A stretch of 64,000 nucleotides of DNA from Aphis gossypii. Taxonomy: Eukaryota > Arthropoda > Insecta > Hemiptera > Aphididae. The translations under genes and the position numbers were made by a program. Location: the NCBI RefSeq assembly GCF_020184175.1, contig NC_065532.1, positions 32,302,001-32,366,000 on the forward strand, in the 5' to 3' direction. Below are positions 1-15,109 of the stretch, one piece after another. Each line of letters opens with the position of its first letter. The stretch's first letter is position 1. The notes beneath the pieces were generated by a model, which searched no databases, was not told the origin of the DNA, and saw only the letters and a list, made by a program, of their open reading frames with translations.

Positions 1-845
1 GACAGTGTTTATTGTCACACTAATATGTGTAATGTACGTGTACCTACAGAGTGATCTACATATTATACCACCATGACTGCGCTAATTTGCCTAATAAATT
101 GTTTTATTTTTATATGCGGTTTGAAGTACCTATTTGTAATAGTAAAAACAATTTATATTTTTAACATAATCTGTAGGATTTTTAAATTTATTTCCTGACA
201 ACCTATATATTATTATATTTTAAATTTTATAATCGAAAGTAGAATTCTTTTTTAAAATCATTTCGATGCATGAATATTGAATATCGAATACTGAAAACGA
301 TTTATTTTATTGATAAGCATTTAAAGTTTAGACGAGCAGCGAGTAAAATAATAAACCGGATGTACGCAATCGTTACGTAAGATTAGATAAAAGTTGTGAT
401 CCACGATCCACTGCCAACTTTAAATTTTTATTCGTTATCGATAAAAATAATATTATATTCGATATTTATACATGAATATTTTTTAGAAAAATATTCTGTT
501 TCTGAAAATCATAGTTAAATTAAAAATATCTATCAGTTGTTATCAAAAAATTATTGAAAGGTCTAAAACGGTATCTATTATTTTATTTTTTACTTATATA
601 ATTGACATATACGGCTTATTATCATGAAAATGATATATAAAATTAAAAATTGTATACTCGAAAAATATAGCGTTACAAATACATTGGATTATATATGAAA
701 AAAAAACGCATTCAAAAACATACAATTTCACAGAAAAATGGTGTGATGCGATTTAAAGGGATGACACCGTATCGTTTGAGTCTGCCGTCAGTGTATAATA
801 ATATAATATGCGTATACGTGTCGGTATACCTGCGTATAGTGTGTA

Positions 846-850
<5 letters not shown>

Positions 851-887
<37 letters not shown>
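851..887. repeat. GT/AC dinucleotide microsatellite
   Basis: About 18 uninterrupted GT units. Translations across it give only poly-Cys/Val or poly-His/Thr, so open frames overlapping it are artefacts. Confidence 0.95.
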
Positions 888-889
<2 letters not shown>

Positions 890-3800
890 CACGGGGATCG
901 CCATGGTGGAGGGGGTGCAGCTTTTAACCCACCTATGTCTGTTCTAGTTAATAATTTAAGCATCCGCTCGGTGGCGTCGGTCACAGGACGCTTTAAAATA
1001 AACGTTATTGCGGCAGCGGCTCTAAAGAGAGCATATTATTATTATTACTATTATTATGGTTGTATATTATTATACGTATAATAATAATACACACGAGCAA
1101 AACCCGCACCGCATTAAATTTTCAACGACACTTTTCAGTGCGATCGACGGCGCATAATAATTATTAAATATAATAATAATATATAATAGTATCGTAAAAC
1201 GAATAATATTATGTTACGGCTGCAGTTACTCGTAGTTACGACCAACGTCACGTCAACGCTGCTGAAAAGCGTGCGTGCGAGTGTACGCGGTGCAGCTAGC
1301 AGCACCGTGGTCGCACCTACCTCATCCTCCGTACAATATTATGCTCGCGCGGTCCAAAGTCAGATCGATAGGGCGTCTCTGGGGAGCCTTCCTATAGTGT
1401 AAGAGAAAAAAAAACACTCCTGAATTATATTTATGAAGTCTGGGAATAACCCGATTACGCGCGCCCGGAGCACTTTCGAGCGGTCCAAATTACTTTTTCC
1501 CATCAAACCAATCAACAGCCGTCCGTGAATCGTAATTTTTCGGCTATTAAACAATACGCGCAAAGACAACGACGACGGCAGAAAAAAAAATGGTAATTGG
1601 TTCAAGTTTTCAGCGCCGAAATCACCGCTGTGTTGTATACCTACTTTTTTATTTTGACCACCACGCCACTACGGTGGTTCAAAAATGAAAATAATATTAT
1701 AGTCGGCCAAAAATCGTTTTTACGTATTTTTAAAATTTCAATTTTAGATTGTAAAAATATTTGTAAATTATTTTTGGGAAATTGCCCAAGCGTAAACGAG
1801 TATAATAAAACTTTATTCGTCGGTATTATATTATCCCTGTATGTACGCATATACCACAAAGTGTGCGTATGATTATAATTATACTTGGTATTTTTACAGT
1901 AAAATCATTTAGTTTATCAATTCGATGCCAAATTAGAAAAAAAGCATAGGAAACGCATGCCATAAACTATAAGAGTATAAAAAAATATAATGAAATCAAT
2001 CCATTATCTGGTTTTAATAATTTTATAGTTAGGTTATTGCAATATTTTAATACTAATGTTAACAATTTACGTTAAAAGTTAGTAACTTATAAAGTATAAA
2101 CTCAGAAATTTAAGTAAAAAAAAAAAATAATAATAATAATTTATAAAGAGAATCAGTTTCTCAGTCAATAATATAATACACGAAATATATCCTTTAATTA
2201 AATCTATATAATATGTTATATACAAAATAAAAACCTTTTAGCATTTAGTGTTTAGGTAAATATAATTGCCATGACAACTGCAAAAAAATGCTACTAAAAA
2301 TTATGTACAAATTATAGTTATTTATAGTCTTTTTTTTCTGAGAAATAAACCTATATATGGCTTTTATTTGTCAATAATCAATTAAATAATAGTGTTTGTA
2401 TTTTAAAAGTTGTATAATATACAATCACTAAATGAGTTCCATTTGGTAAGACAATGATATTAAGAGAGTAATTTAATGCATTATGTATGATTTGTAATTT
2501 TTATGAAAAATACGGTATATTTAATACAGAGTTGTAAAAAAAATAAAAACGAAAGTTTAGTCCAAATTATAGGTCTTTTGAATAAAGTATGTTATGATAA
2601 AATTATTTTTCTGAAACACTGCTTATAGATTAAAAAGAATCTCGATACAAGATACAATTGTAGCCTGTATACGTAGGTAACTAAGATATGTGTATCATGG
2701 ATTACTGATCATCCCTGTATTAGAAAAATATGAATTTTACTATAACACTTATATCTAGGTAGGTACTTGTGTTTATCTATTTGTATTTTCGTATACACTT
2801 ACTATATAGGAACAAAAATACACAATTTATACTTTTCTAATATAAGTATAATCAGTATTTAGTAATTATTATAATGTTATAATAGCGTAACAAATTTTTA
2901 ATTTGAGTTTATAAGGAAAATATTAATTTCTATAAGCATATAAATAAATTATTTTAAATTATATTTATAAAAAACTATAATCTCGGCCAACTATTTTCAT
3001 TATTGTGTCGTTTAACTAGGTACTCTCGAACACAGAAATTATTATCGTGTGTTCATAGTTCATATAATATTTTGTATATTGTAGGTACCAGTGCAGTGGA
3101 CGTAGAGTGGTTCTTACGAAGGGTGACGATGAATTTTACGTACGGCACTACACTCACTGCACAAACCACACACACGCTGCCTTCGAAATAACCCTACACC
3201 TTCTCGATATTATTATTATTATTATACTATTTTCAACATAGTTTCGGAAATATATAGGGGCGAGAGACATTAAACTTGGCCGGTGCGATAGTGTCGTGTA
3301 CTCTGCAATATTATATACCGTAAGTTATGCAATTTAAACACCCCAATTTCTAAAGTTGGAAATTATTATAATAATAAGGAAACACTACCTATATGAAGGT
3401 TTTCGTATATTGCTGCATGTTTACAGTATATGTACTGAGTGATTAATTTAAATAGCTAAACTGTTATATTTTCCACGTCAATTTGTGTGTTGGCGAAAAA
3501 AAATGTTCTCTTTAACATAAAATATCTGAAGTAATGTAGTAGAAGTTTATGATACGAAATTTTTACACAAAAAAAAAAAAATAGAAACATTTTCATCACA
3601 GGTGAATTTTATTTTATGATAACTACATTTTAAATTTCGATAATCTGCAGAAGTAGAATACTGTTTTATGAATTAATTTAATCCTTATAGAGGTTTAGAC
3701 GAACAACGTGTAAAATGACAAAGGCCAGCATACTCCGTAAAAGTTATGGTTCACTATTCCTCCACACATCTCAAGTCTCAACTTAAAATTGTACACTATG

Positions 3801-6800
3801 TAATAGCATTTAGCATTCGCGTTGCAAGTTAAATGGATCACTCTGTATATAATACTAATACCTATATTATATATAATATTGTATTGTACGTGAGTCATGA
3901 TATAGCCAATATAGGTATTAGGTTATATATGTCGTTCAGCGGGAGCCACTGGCGCGTAAATAATACCGTTGTCTAATGCCTTGATGAACCAGCTATATAT
4001 TATACTAATTTCTAAGTGCGTACATATTATTTACAATACAGGGTACCTACTACCTACGCGCGTTGTTCAAAGTCATTCAACAATCGAGGGCTGTCGTTCG
4101 ACACGGGTTACGTTACGTCATCATCATACGCGTCCCATAATAGAAGAGACAGACGGAAAATAAATATAAATAGAATGTATAACTGCAGCTGTATAAGATG
4201 ATTGTAATTTGTTATTGTCTTGTAAAATGGAATATTGAAATGAAAGTACCTACAATACCTATAATATTATTATACGTTATTATTATTATTATTATACAAC
4301 CCTCGCACCAGTGCGATTTAGTTTTCAGACTTTGCTGTGTTAATGCAATATAACTTTGCGAAATGTCCCGTATCTTTATTATTCGAAATTAACAACTGTC
4401 GAGAAGATTTAACGCATACGTCCGAGTTGCGACGACAATTTATTAGTATACCTACTCACGAATGGGAAAACGTCTGAAATCTACTTTCCACGCTGATAAG
4501 ATTAAAGCTTCGTAGTTGGCATATTTTTAATTGTATCATTCATTTCAACTTGCAAATAGTATCGATTTATATTTAGGTTTGTTCAAGAATTTTTCACTTG
4601 CAATGGTAACATGAGAAACGTACATTACTATACTACGTGAGTAAGTGTATTATTCAATTTTCTTTTTCGAGCTGCAAATATGGGTAGGTACATTGTACAA
4701 TGTACATACAATAAAAGTATACACACTCTAACGAGTTCTCAGTTCTTAAATCTTATATTTACATACACTTCAATTTTTAGACGACCATTATTATATAATC
4801 AGAACGAGTATGCGATTGACAAAAAAATACACATGATCACTTTAAAACGGTATTTGTTTTTCACTATTTTATTTCAAATAGATTGTTGTATAACTATATA
4901 ATTGGAATACATATATGCACACTACAGAGTACCAGTTGATTGCAAACCATTGTTAATATATTTAAAAAAAAGATACAAATATTAAAGATGAATATATTTC
5001 ATTTTTATATTAGGTATATAGAATTTTCAAATCATATATAAAATCATTATTTTGAATGCATTGTGATTACAATAAAGATAATTCGGTACATAATAAATTG
5101 TATTGCATGTATTAAAACATTTTAAAAGATACATATAATATTATGTGACAATACACAGTTAGTATTATTTCGCGACAGGGTACATGAACAGCGAACACAA
5201 CGTGTCAACGTCACAACAACATATATTAACATAATATGATAGGTATGTATAAAAAATAAATTTTTTCAAATTGTGATTGCGCATAAATAACATTTAAAAC
5301 AATATTCAAAGTTAACAATGTCCGGAAACTGCACTTTTAATTGTTCGTTGTTTAGTTTTTTAAAAAAATGTGTAACTGTTGTGTGCATAGAAAAACCGAG
5401 ACAGAGAACTTTGATTATAGAGATTACATCACCGTTGAACATAACCTAGGGGAGTGATCGAAGACGAAACGGATAGATGTGTTAACAAGGGCTACAGTGT
5501 ATAATAGTGAATAGGGTGCCTCGCACAAAACACAAAACAGAACGCAATGGTGAGAATAAGAGGGTCGGTCCCTCAAATAAATGGGAAGTAGCGAAAGCAT
5601 ATAATTACTTTTTTTTATGAAGTACTATAACTCAACGCAAGTATTATATATACCTACTACAATTTTAAAACTACATATGTAATTTATTTCTGCCTACTGT
5701 CTTTGCAGTATAATTGGGATATAATAATTAAAGTGAGTTCAGACACGGTTTGGTTTATATATACATACAAAAATGTGTAGGTATTATTTGTGTTAGATTG
5801 ATGCAATATACGTATCGGGATTCACACCAAAATAGAAATACCGCACAAATATTTACATTTTAAGCTAAAATTAACATTGTTGCTTAAAAACAAAAACGGA
5901 CTTTTTTATTTACTTTAAGGAAGGTAAATATAACAGCAGTTAAAAAGTGATAAATTATTAAATGTTTCATTAAAAATGATTTGTAAAATTGTATAAAAAT
6001 ATATAAAACCTAAAAGCAAAACCAATGTATTATACAAAAATTGTATTCAAAGCTATTATTTATTAATTACTAGAACCTATGCTATTAAAATAAGAACTCA
6101 CCCCTATTATAAATAAATAAAGTATGAAATGCATATGCATATATACTAGTAAACATAAATTATTTTTTTTATAAATTTATGATTAATTGTAAGTCAAAAT
6201 ATACGTTTTTATATCTCATTAAGTTAGTTTTTAATTCTTGTGATGCATACTCCACTTATGAAAAATATTAATAAGTATGTAATAATTTAAGATTTTAATG
6301 AAGTATTTGGTAAGCTTTCTCTGACAGAAAGAAAACATTATTGTTATGCTATAATTTTAATAGCGTATAGGAATTATAGTAATAATAATGAGTATAAACC
6401 GTATATTATATTTCAAACATTACAATATTGTTATAATGTATTTGAATATGAAATATTTGAAATTTATTTTATTCATTGGTAATGTACTATAATATTTAGT
6501 ATTTAAAACGAAAACAGTTAATGTTAATAGTGCTCAATATAAACTGGATGAAAAAATAATAATAAAATAAAGTTATACAGGAATAATTCATAGAGCCTAT
6601 ACCAAATGCATATTTGAACGGTTTTATTGTATAGGTATGTATGTGTACGTTTAAGTGCATCATATTTCATATTTGTTAAGTGCTGAAAGTCTAATTATTT
6701 TCAGTATACAGAGTACATTAAAGTGCTGCACGTTATGCATGTAACGTATTATATGTCCCTATATGTATATTTATATTATGATGTTAAGTACTTTCGTTAT

Positions 6801-8520
6801 AGTTATCCGTTTTAACTATATCATGTTAGTTATGAATAACTAATACGACATTACTCAGATAAAAATAAATCGTTCAAATTGCATTAAGTTGAAATACAAT
6901 AAATGCCTAATTATTTTAGTTAAGATAAATTTGTTCCGAGTATATTAATTAACTGAACCGTTTGTATTTTATTTTAAAATATGTCTGTAAAAAATAAGAA
7001 TGATTTAGAAAATTAAATATTAAATAATATTACATATTTATATATCTTTAAAAGTTTAATATTTTTTAAATAATTTATTATTATAAGGAAGAAAATAATA
7101 TTTTGTGGGACTATTTTAACATTTTAATAAAATTCTATTTTTATATAACACATAAACTATTGATATTTTTCAAAAATTAGTTTTTATGTTTATTTATTAA
7201 TAAGTGAAAACCCAAAGCTTGCTTTTTAGGATTATATTATTATTTTATCAAAATTAATTTTATAAGAAATGAGTTACAAATTTTTCGTCATTTTTACAAA
7301 CACTTGGTAAATTAATTAAAAAAATAACTCGTTAAAGGTAACCAAATTACCAAATAAATAAATTAATTTACTATCAAAAAATAAGGACAGATAAAACTTG
7401 AGCACTTATTCTACCTCAAATAGTGGTTGCGTTTTTCATACACGAAAGAAAACTAAGACCAATTTATAAATCAATACATATCTTGATTTTGTATAATGTC
7501 TGAATCTGAATTCTTCAAGATTAATAAAAACTTTAAATAAATACACTATCGACATTCCATAAATATTCTCCACCCATGACCATGAGAAATTCCATTTTCA
7601 TATATGATGGATCGTTTACGTATAAAATAATGGTGACGTTTAATGTATTTTGGTTGAATTTAAAATACACGAGACTTACATATCATATAGGACATTTGCA
7701 TAAAGATGCAAACAGAGATTTATAAATGTTCAAAGGAAATGGAAAATGGCAATGCTTTAAGGGAAATGAATGGGAATGGTCAATCTCGCGCAAAAACGGA
7801 TTATTTCCATATAATTTATTCAAGTTAATTAAAACACCATTAAATATTATTTGTTTTTAACTTAAAAAAATATATACGTTAGTTACTGGTTAGACATGCT
7901 CTATGAACTGAGTTGCTGTAATCTTGTAAGCAGTAGAAAATAAAAATAAAAGTTTACTTCATTGAACGACTGTTTTTAAATTAAACATTTTAAATATTAT
8001 ACCCAGTTTCAGCATTGTATACGAGTTTAGAAAGAAAATGTGAGAAATCTGATTTAATATAAATTTGTTTCGTGATTTCTGGGTTCTAAATTAAATATAT
8101 CATTGGAGCATATTTTGATTTTTTTTTTATGTGTTGGTAATTAGTATTATAAAGATTGTTGTTTTTATTACATATTTTTAATTTATTTTAAAAATCAAAT
8201 TTTTGAATAATATATGTTGATTAAACTAATATTTTTATTCTTGACTCAATTTAATCATTTTGAAAATTAAAAAAAAAATAATAAGTAGGTACTTATAAAG
8301 ATTTAAATTTAAATTTTTACACTTCTAAAATTATTTTACTAGGTATAAGGTTAAAATATGTTTAATTTTATTTTAAAGTTGTATTATTGCTCATAATAAT
8401 TTATTTATAATGCAAATGGTATTATAAACTGTATATTTTTAATTGTACATTTTAAATATTTCACCACATTTTAACTGATTATAAGTAAAATAAATATTTT
8501 ACTTTTGACCCTTCAAAATA

Positions 8521-8662
8521 TCAACTACATTCAATTGGCAATCAGAAATCACTTTTAAAGTAAAAAATCAAAGTATTTTTACTTCTCCGAGAGGCAATAA
8601 AGAAAAAAAACAATTCATTGTAAAATCAATGCATTTATTGTTTCGCTCAGAATTTAAAATTA
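8521..8662. repeat. Dispersed repeat family, copy 1
   Basis: Contains the string ATTGTAAAATCAATGCATTT followed by TTGTTTCGCTCAGAAT. Closely related blocks occur near 10180-10230 and 53960-54010. Outer boundaries were not resolved. The core resembles a repeat common in aphid genomes; class unknown. Confidence 0.55.
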
Positions 8663-10059
8663 CTATGAATATTATGTACATATATATTAGACATTACAAG
8701 TAATAATGTTAGTTTATAATTTAATTTAGAAAATGTTAATGCAAAATGCATTATATTATATAAAAACGAACTTGGGTATTAATATTTATGGTCCTCAGAA
8801 GAATATAATAAATTATTAGTTATTACTAATTATTTACTTACGAATTACGATAATAAATTATATGTAATGTTATCTCATTTCAACTCAGCGAAACAATACT
8901 TAGTTAACATTTATAAATTTAATTTACTGCCATAATATCATGGTAATAAGATTATATACTATAATAATATAATTTATAAAAAATTAATTATACATTGCTT
9001 TAATTTATTAATACATTTTTATAATTATCTCAATACCTTTATATTTAACGGTATATTTTTGTACAAAATCGTTTTTGTAAGATATAAAACTAATTATTGG
9101 AAAAAATTTAAATGGTGGTATTTAAAACTGTAAACATTTTAATAGTTGTTGTTGTTGTTGTTATTATACGTTTTTAAATTTAATTTTAAAAAGAGGAAAG
9201 TAGGTAACTGGTAACCACTCTGTTGTACAGTAGATGCCAATTGTAGGTATCTAATTATTGATTGAATTATTTTAATAGTATATATTTATAACAATTTATC
9301 ATAGTAAATTATGAATATTCAATTTTGAGACAATACCAATTTACAGTAAAACAGTGTGAATGGGTTCTTACTTCTCAGTATTTATAGCTTATATACTCAA
9401 TAGCATATACAATTATACTTAAATGTTTTAAAAAAATAAATGCCATCGTGTATATATATTAATAAACATAATTGTTTCGAATAATTTTACGTGAAAAGAA
9501 GCAATTAGGTCCGAATTTAAATCTTAGACAGTTATATAAATTATATTTATGGGATTACGCTCAACTCTTTTTTATTAATTCCGGTAATAATAACTTATGA
9601 GTTTCTAGGAACCTTAAAATTAATTTGACCGAGTAAAATTTTATTATTGATATTTATTCAGAAAAAATATAAATTTTTTTAAGAAAATATTTATTAAATA
9701 TATGTATTTTATAAAATATACATACGAACTAAAATAAGCAAGATAAGTATACGTGAGGTTAAGAAGAAAAAAACATTATTATGGTTGCGTGAATTTAAGA
9801 GCCAAACCTTTGACATTTAGTTTGAGGTTAGAAAAAAAAATTCAAATATTTCAAATTTTTATAATTAACTCAAATACGATTCTGAAAATTATACTATGTA
9901 TATTATTGTATATAAACTGTTAATATAAATATTTGATAACAATTTGAAGTATTTATTGGTTATTTGCTTTTAAATTACAACAACACAACAACATAAGAAA
10001 ATCGATTTTGTCAAAATCTGCTTTGTATTTTTTGTTTTTCCCAATTATTAAGAATAGTA

Positions 10060-10240
10060 CTGTGATTTTTACTTTTCAGTAAAGCCTACTAAATTCACTT
10101 TCCAATCATAAAATATATTGAAGTTGAAAATTGCAGCATTTTTTCACTATAAAAAGTGTCTTCAGATAAAAAACAACACAAACATCATTGTAAAATCAAT
10201 ACATTTATCGCTCCGCCTAGAATCTAAAATGTCTACATTC
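10060..10240. repeat. Dispersed repeat family, copy 2
   Basis: Shares ATTGTAAAATCAATACATTT plus a CGCTCCGCCTAGAATCTAAA block with the copies near 8.6 kb and 54.0 kb. It is preceded by a run containing TCTTCAGA and ACAACACAAA, which also recurs in modified form near 53.94 kb. Confidence 0.6.
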
Positions 10241-10555
10241 TACATCTATATTATATAAAATACAACAATCGACAAATCTAACCAAACATACGACTATACG
10301 AGGTATTCAATTATTTATTAGATATTTTTCTATCAGATTTAATTCAATTGGGTTTAGGAGTAAAAATATTTGTGCGGTTGGAGAACTAATTTCTGTTTTC
10401 TGAAAGCTTTTCATTCCAGTAGGTTTATCTAAAGAAGTATAGACGAGTCTTCAGATTGACGTTTAAACATATTGCCTGTAAGCTTTGGAAAGTTTACCAA
10501 ATAGTTAGAGTACTTAAGACTAAACCCTCGATAGAATCTAACGGAAGAAAATGTT

Positions 10556-10581
10556 AAGGTTCTAAAAAGATTTAGAACCTT
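10556..10581. repeat. Perfect 11-bp hairpin
   Basis: AAGGTTCTAAA, a four-base loop AAGA, then TTTAGAACCTT. The stem is perfect. There is no neighbouring gene to assign it to, and no T-run typical of a terminator; it may be chance or a TE relic. Confidence 0.7.
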
Positions 10582-13500
10582 CTTATTGAATATAAGTAAA
10601 GCTTTTTTCAAATAAATTCAATGATACTTTTCAATTACAGTTTTAACAGAACGTATTTTGTCTTTGTAAGTATATTGATATTTTAAAAACAAGTAGAATG
10701 ATTAATATAGTAAATACTATAGTATCGAGTGTTATACTAATTACTCTGACTTATAATATTTTAAAATGTATTTCAAATTTGTTGAAGATTTTATAAAATT
10801 TAGATGAATTAAAAAAAATATTCCAATTGCTTAATGTCAAGATTGCAGAACACTTAACTTTGAATACAAATTAAATTTATGTTCATTTATAATTTCATAT
10901 TTTTAATTTAATTAAAATAGCTTTTAATGTATGTCTATAAATACATAAAATCAAGATTGAACGCAATAAAATTAAAATTACTTTAATGTAATTTTTTTTC
11001 TACTTTTATATATAAAATTCAAGTTAGAAGTGATATTGGGTGGATATTGTCGATATAAATGATTCGAAACAACTGATAAACGTCGAAGTTTTCAAGAAAA
11101 AAATTGTCTATGTTCTCATATGATGATAGAAACATTGATCAAAAAAATTGTAATGCAATTTAAAAAACACTTGCAGTAAAATAAGTAAAGAAAGTGATAG
11201 AATAGGTTTGAACGTGAGGAAAATAGCACGTTGAAATAATTTTTATATTAACGAAATACAATATTGAGCAAAGCTGTAGGTATAGGTACATATATTAAAT
11301 AAATACATTATATATATTATATATTTTTCTGTATAAACTTTTTCAATACTTGAATCAGAAGAAGGTTTATTGATTTAAATTATTAAATATACATAAATAT
11401 TTGTCTAATTCTTCATTAATAATTATTTATTTAAAAAAATGTATTATTCACATATAACAAATTAAGTAACCAACATTATTGATTATACATTTGTATTTAT
11501 GTATAATATTCTTATCGGCTATAAACCGTTTAAACTTCCGGTAATATTTATATTCTCGCAGTCTCGCAGTTTTAATCTTATATTTCTTTAATAATACATA
11601 AAATGCAAATACTAGTATACCTACGCGTTAAAAAATCAGTAAAATTATTAAACTGGAAAACTCAAATAACTGTGAAACATATTTAAAATATATTTCCAAG
11701 TATTACTTGATATTTATTTTACCTATTTGTATAAATATGGGTTGATAAGTTCTATTGCAGATGGACCGAAACACAGTTTTCTAGTATTATTGGTGGAACA
11801 ACTATATATTATGCTATATTATATTATATTATTACTATATTTTATGTAACTAATTAATACTGGAAATCACGGCTACTTCATAACTGTAAATTCTAGATCT
11901 CTATTAAATATTATAAAATATACTAAAATTTTAATATATTTATATGTATTATACATATATACAACAGCTATACTCTGTAGATAACAACCGGTTAAGAAAA
12001 TATTTTTGATTCTTAAAATAAACTTGTATAATTTATTATAAAAATATTAACCCTTAAAAAAAGGTTATTCTAAGAGTTTTAAAAGCATATAGTTACATAC
12101 AGGTTAAATCTACTATGAACGGTAGTAGATGCAGTATAAACAGCAATAATGTTTATGTTGATGTTTAAAAGCAGTTTAAATGTTTAATTAGTGCGAGATT
12201 ATCAGAACCTTGAATATTAAATAAAATTGATGTGATAAATATGAAAAAATAGTTTATATTATATTATACAGACATACAGTATTAGAGAAAAATATTTTAT
12301 AATTACAGAAATAAAGTAATAATATTCATATTGAACATTTTTACATTTTATAAACGCACAATTATTTATGATTAATGTCTTAGGATACTGTTCAATGTTA
12401 TAATAATAATGTAATAATGTCAATTGTCAATATGAAAAAATAATTATATAGTTCATAGTACACTCGAATTACCATAAAATAAAATATTTTTTCAAGTATT
12501 TTAATTGTAATAAACTAATAACAATTTAAATATAACTACTTTAACATTTTATACAAACATATTATTATGACAAACAAATCTGTATTTGATTTGACTAAAA
12601 AGAATCTGACAAATAATAATTTTTCGAATGCCTGAGCATTCCTTTAATAAATTCAAATATTAGATAAATAATAAGAACAAATAATAATAATATAAAATAA
12701 ATGTAGATGTGTATTGTATATATTATATAATATAGGTATAGGAATATATAGGTACACTCTTTTAAATGTTATTTTTTTTAATCTGCGGCCCACTTATAAT
12801 TTTGATAAATTAACTTAATGAAAAATATGAGTATTGATAATACATCTCTATACCATACGTACAATTACACATAGACGTATTTTACTCTTTTGTATAATAT
12901 AATATAATCTATTTATTTTACTTACATAGTTAAATGTTATAATTAGTCATGAAATGGCACATCGTGTTAATGAGTTATTTATTATATTAGACGATTTAAA
13001 TATGTTATATGTATATAAATAATTAAATAGCACATTAAATTATTACCCATTATATTTCATTTCTTAAAGTACGTTTATTTAAAATGTTATTACTTATCAT
13101 TAATCGGTCAAACATAGCAGTAGAGCCAGCGAAATAACCGAATATTTTACAATTCGAGGCTATATCATGTACTCGTATATATGCGAATTATAATCCATAT
13201 AACAAACTTATATGAATCATAATTATGTAGTTATCTTAATCATTAAATATTCGATTATTATAATAGAAATACACGTAATCAACATTAGTATTTTGCAATC
13301 AGTGATCAGCTGCTATTATACTTATACCTACATATTATTGAATATGTATAGTATTAGATATCTGTAACTTGTATTTGATTCAGAGTGAATATTTGGGAGG
13401 GGCCATCTTATTTAAAACTTCAAACAAATATTTCTTTATATTTTTAATCGCAAAAAAATATCATGCCAAACAATATCAACACTTTTTTCATATATTCTAT

Positions 13501-14639
13501 ATAATTTTAAATAAACAATTTAAATAATATTCCATGGTCAATTATTGTAGAACTATAAAGTTTCTTCGAAAAAAATGGGGAAATGTGCTTATACGACTTT
13601 AAAAGAGGCATGACCCCTTCTAAATAAGTAATTTGCCCCATCACAAAATATTAAATAGGTATAGTTTTATTAATTTTTTTCAACATAATATTATCTATAT
13701 ATTCTAGTATTTATACAAATATAAATCTATAATCTATATAATACATTTATACATTAGAGTATTAGACATTATATAGTTTTAATAGATAATTAATGTAATT
13801 ATAAAATATTGTATATGTATGGTGTATATATCATATACATATACAGTATATTATGTAACATGGTAATATAAGTGATAATAAAAAGGTAATTTATTTAAGC
13901 TTCAACACTATATTATGACAAGTAACAACTTGAACTATAGCCTGCACTAAAACATACATATTATTTCCTATATATAGTACGATTAGTTTAAACATTATTT
14001 CTTGACAGTGTAAAATCGTAGGTATACATGAAAAACAAATAGGAATATAGGATACATTTAGATAAATATGTATATTAAATAATATTCATCAGACATATTA
14101 TATACAAATAGTTGGTATTGATACCTAATCTAATAACATTTTTTCACCACTGTGTGTAAAAAGAGAAAACTAGTTTTTAGTCCATAGCGATTTCGATATT
14201 ATTAAACTGAATTCCTCTAGAGAAAAAAATCATTACGGTTTGCTTAATAACCATTTCAGGTATAACGCGCAAGAATAATATTAACCATTTGCATACCTTA
14301 TAATAACTTATAATAATATACACTACAACATACTGGCAGCTGCTATATATGTATATAGTATATACAATATACATTCATACAGATAATACCATGATATTGC
14401 GGAATGCCATTTTAACGGACACGTGTTGGTAAAAAATTATCAAGGGTCATCAGGATTAATAATTTCCGGACGTTTATGTTACCGATTCATAATGTTTTGA
14501 CGTCGTTACGAATCCAAGAGGAAAAAAAATCAAACGGGAATGAAAAAATACACGAATTACGAGTGACTTTTGAACCATATGGTGCGCGGGAGGATAGCTA
14601 TATAATAGTACGCGTCAAAGACGGTCTTCGTCGAAATAA

Positions 14640-14671
14640 ACACACACATACACACACACGCGCGCGCGCGC
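14640..14671. repeat. CA/CG mixed dinucleotide repeat
   Basis: An AC run passes directly into a CG run. It lies about 50 bases before the MITE at 14724. Confidence 0.9.
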
Positions 14672-14723
14672 AGCATCTCGACCGCACCGGGAAGCGCAGT
14701 TACAATAATATACACACAGCATA

Positions 14724-15067
14724 TACTGGGTGTTTCACCGTATTTGTCTTCGACTCCAAAGTTCAAAACGTAAACATTTGATTAATGGAAATTCGGAAAA
14801 TTGACATTTAAAACGCATGTATACATAAGTTAAAAGTTTATAAAGGGGTTAACTCATATTTTTGTTAAAACGCAAAAACAAAATATTTAAACATTTTTTT
14901 GTTCGTGTGTCAAACAAATAATCATATACAAACGTTTTATAGCAGTAAATCTACTATAGTACCTACTAATAACTCATAGGTAGTGATTTTCAAAAACATA
15001 AAACCAAAAAACGCATTGCCGCATTGGACGCTTACAAAAAGGGAGTAACACGGTGAAACACCCTGTA
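14724..15067. mobile_element. Mariner-like MITE, TA-flanked
   Basis: The terminal inverted repeats are TACTGGGTGTTTCACCG at the left and the reverse complement of TACAGGGTGTTTCACCG at the right, matching at 16 of 17 bases. Outer TA dinucleotides at both ends fit a TA target-site duplication, as in Tc1/mariner elements. The roughly 340-bp interior has no transposase-like frame, so this is non-autonomous. It lies immediately upstream of the CpG island that begins near 15.1 kb. Confidence 0.7.
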
Positions 15068-15109
15068 TTATGCACAATAGTACAATACTATGAATTATTA
15101 TTATTTTCT

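Larger units (their letters stand above)
1..14639. other. Gene-poor AT-rich intergenic stretch
   Basis: No supportable gene was found in this stretch. The longest open frames are short, lack protein-like composition and sit in AT-rich or repeat sequence. It contains a GT microsatellite (851-887), TTA/TTG triplet runs (about 1034-1057, 9145-9163), two CpG-richer patches (about 900-1400 and 3000-3300), a perfect small hairpin (10556-10581) and two copies of a dispersed repeat (about 8520-8660 and 10060-10240). It could be distal upstream sequence of the plexin gene or an intron of a gene outside the window; the sequence alone does not tell which. Confidence 0.6.

Noticed and set aside
695..1081. 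128-codon plus-strand open frame and the overlapping minus-strand frame
   Set aside because: Both are driven by a GT microsatellite and a TTA run, giving poly-Cys/Val, poly-Tyr or poly-His/Thr translations with no domain.
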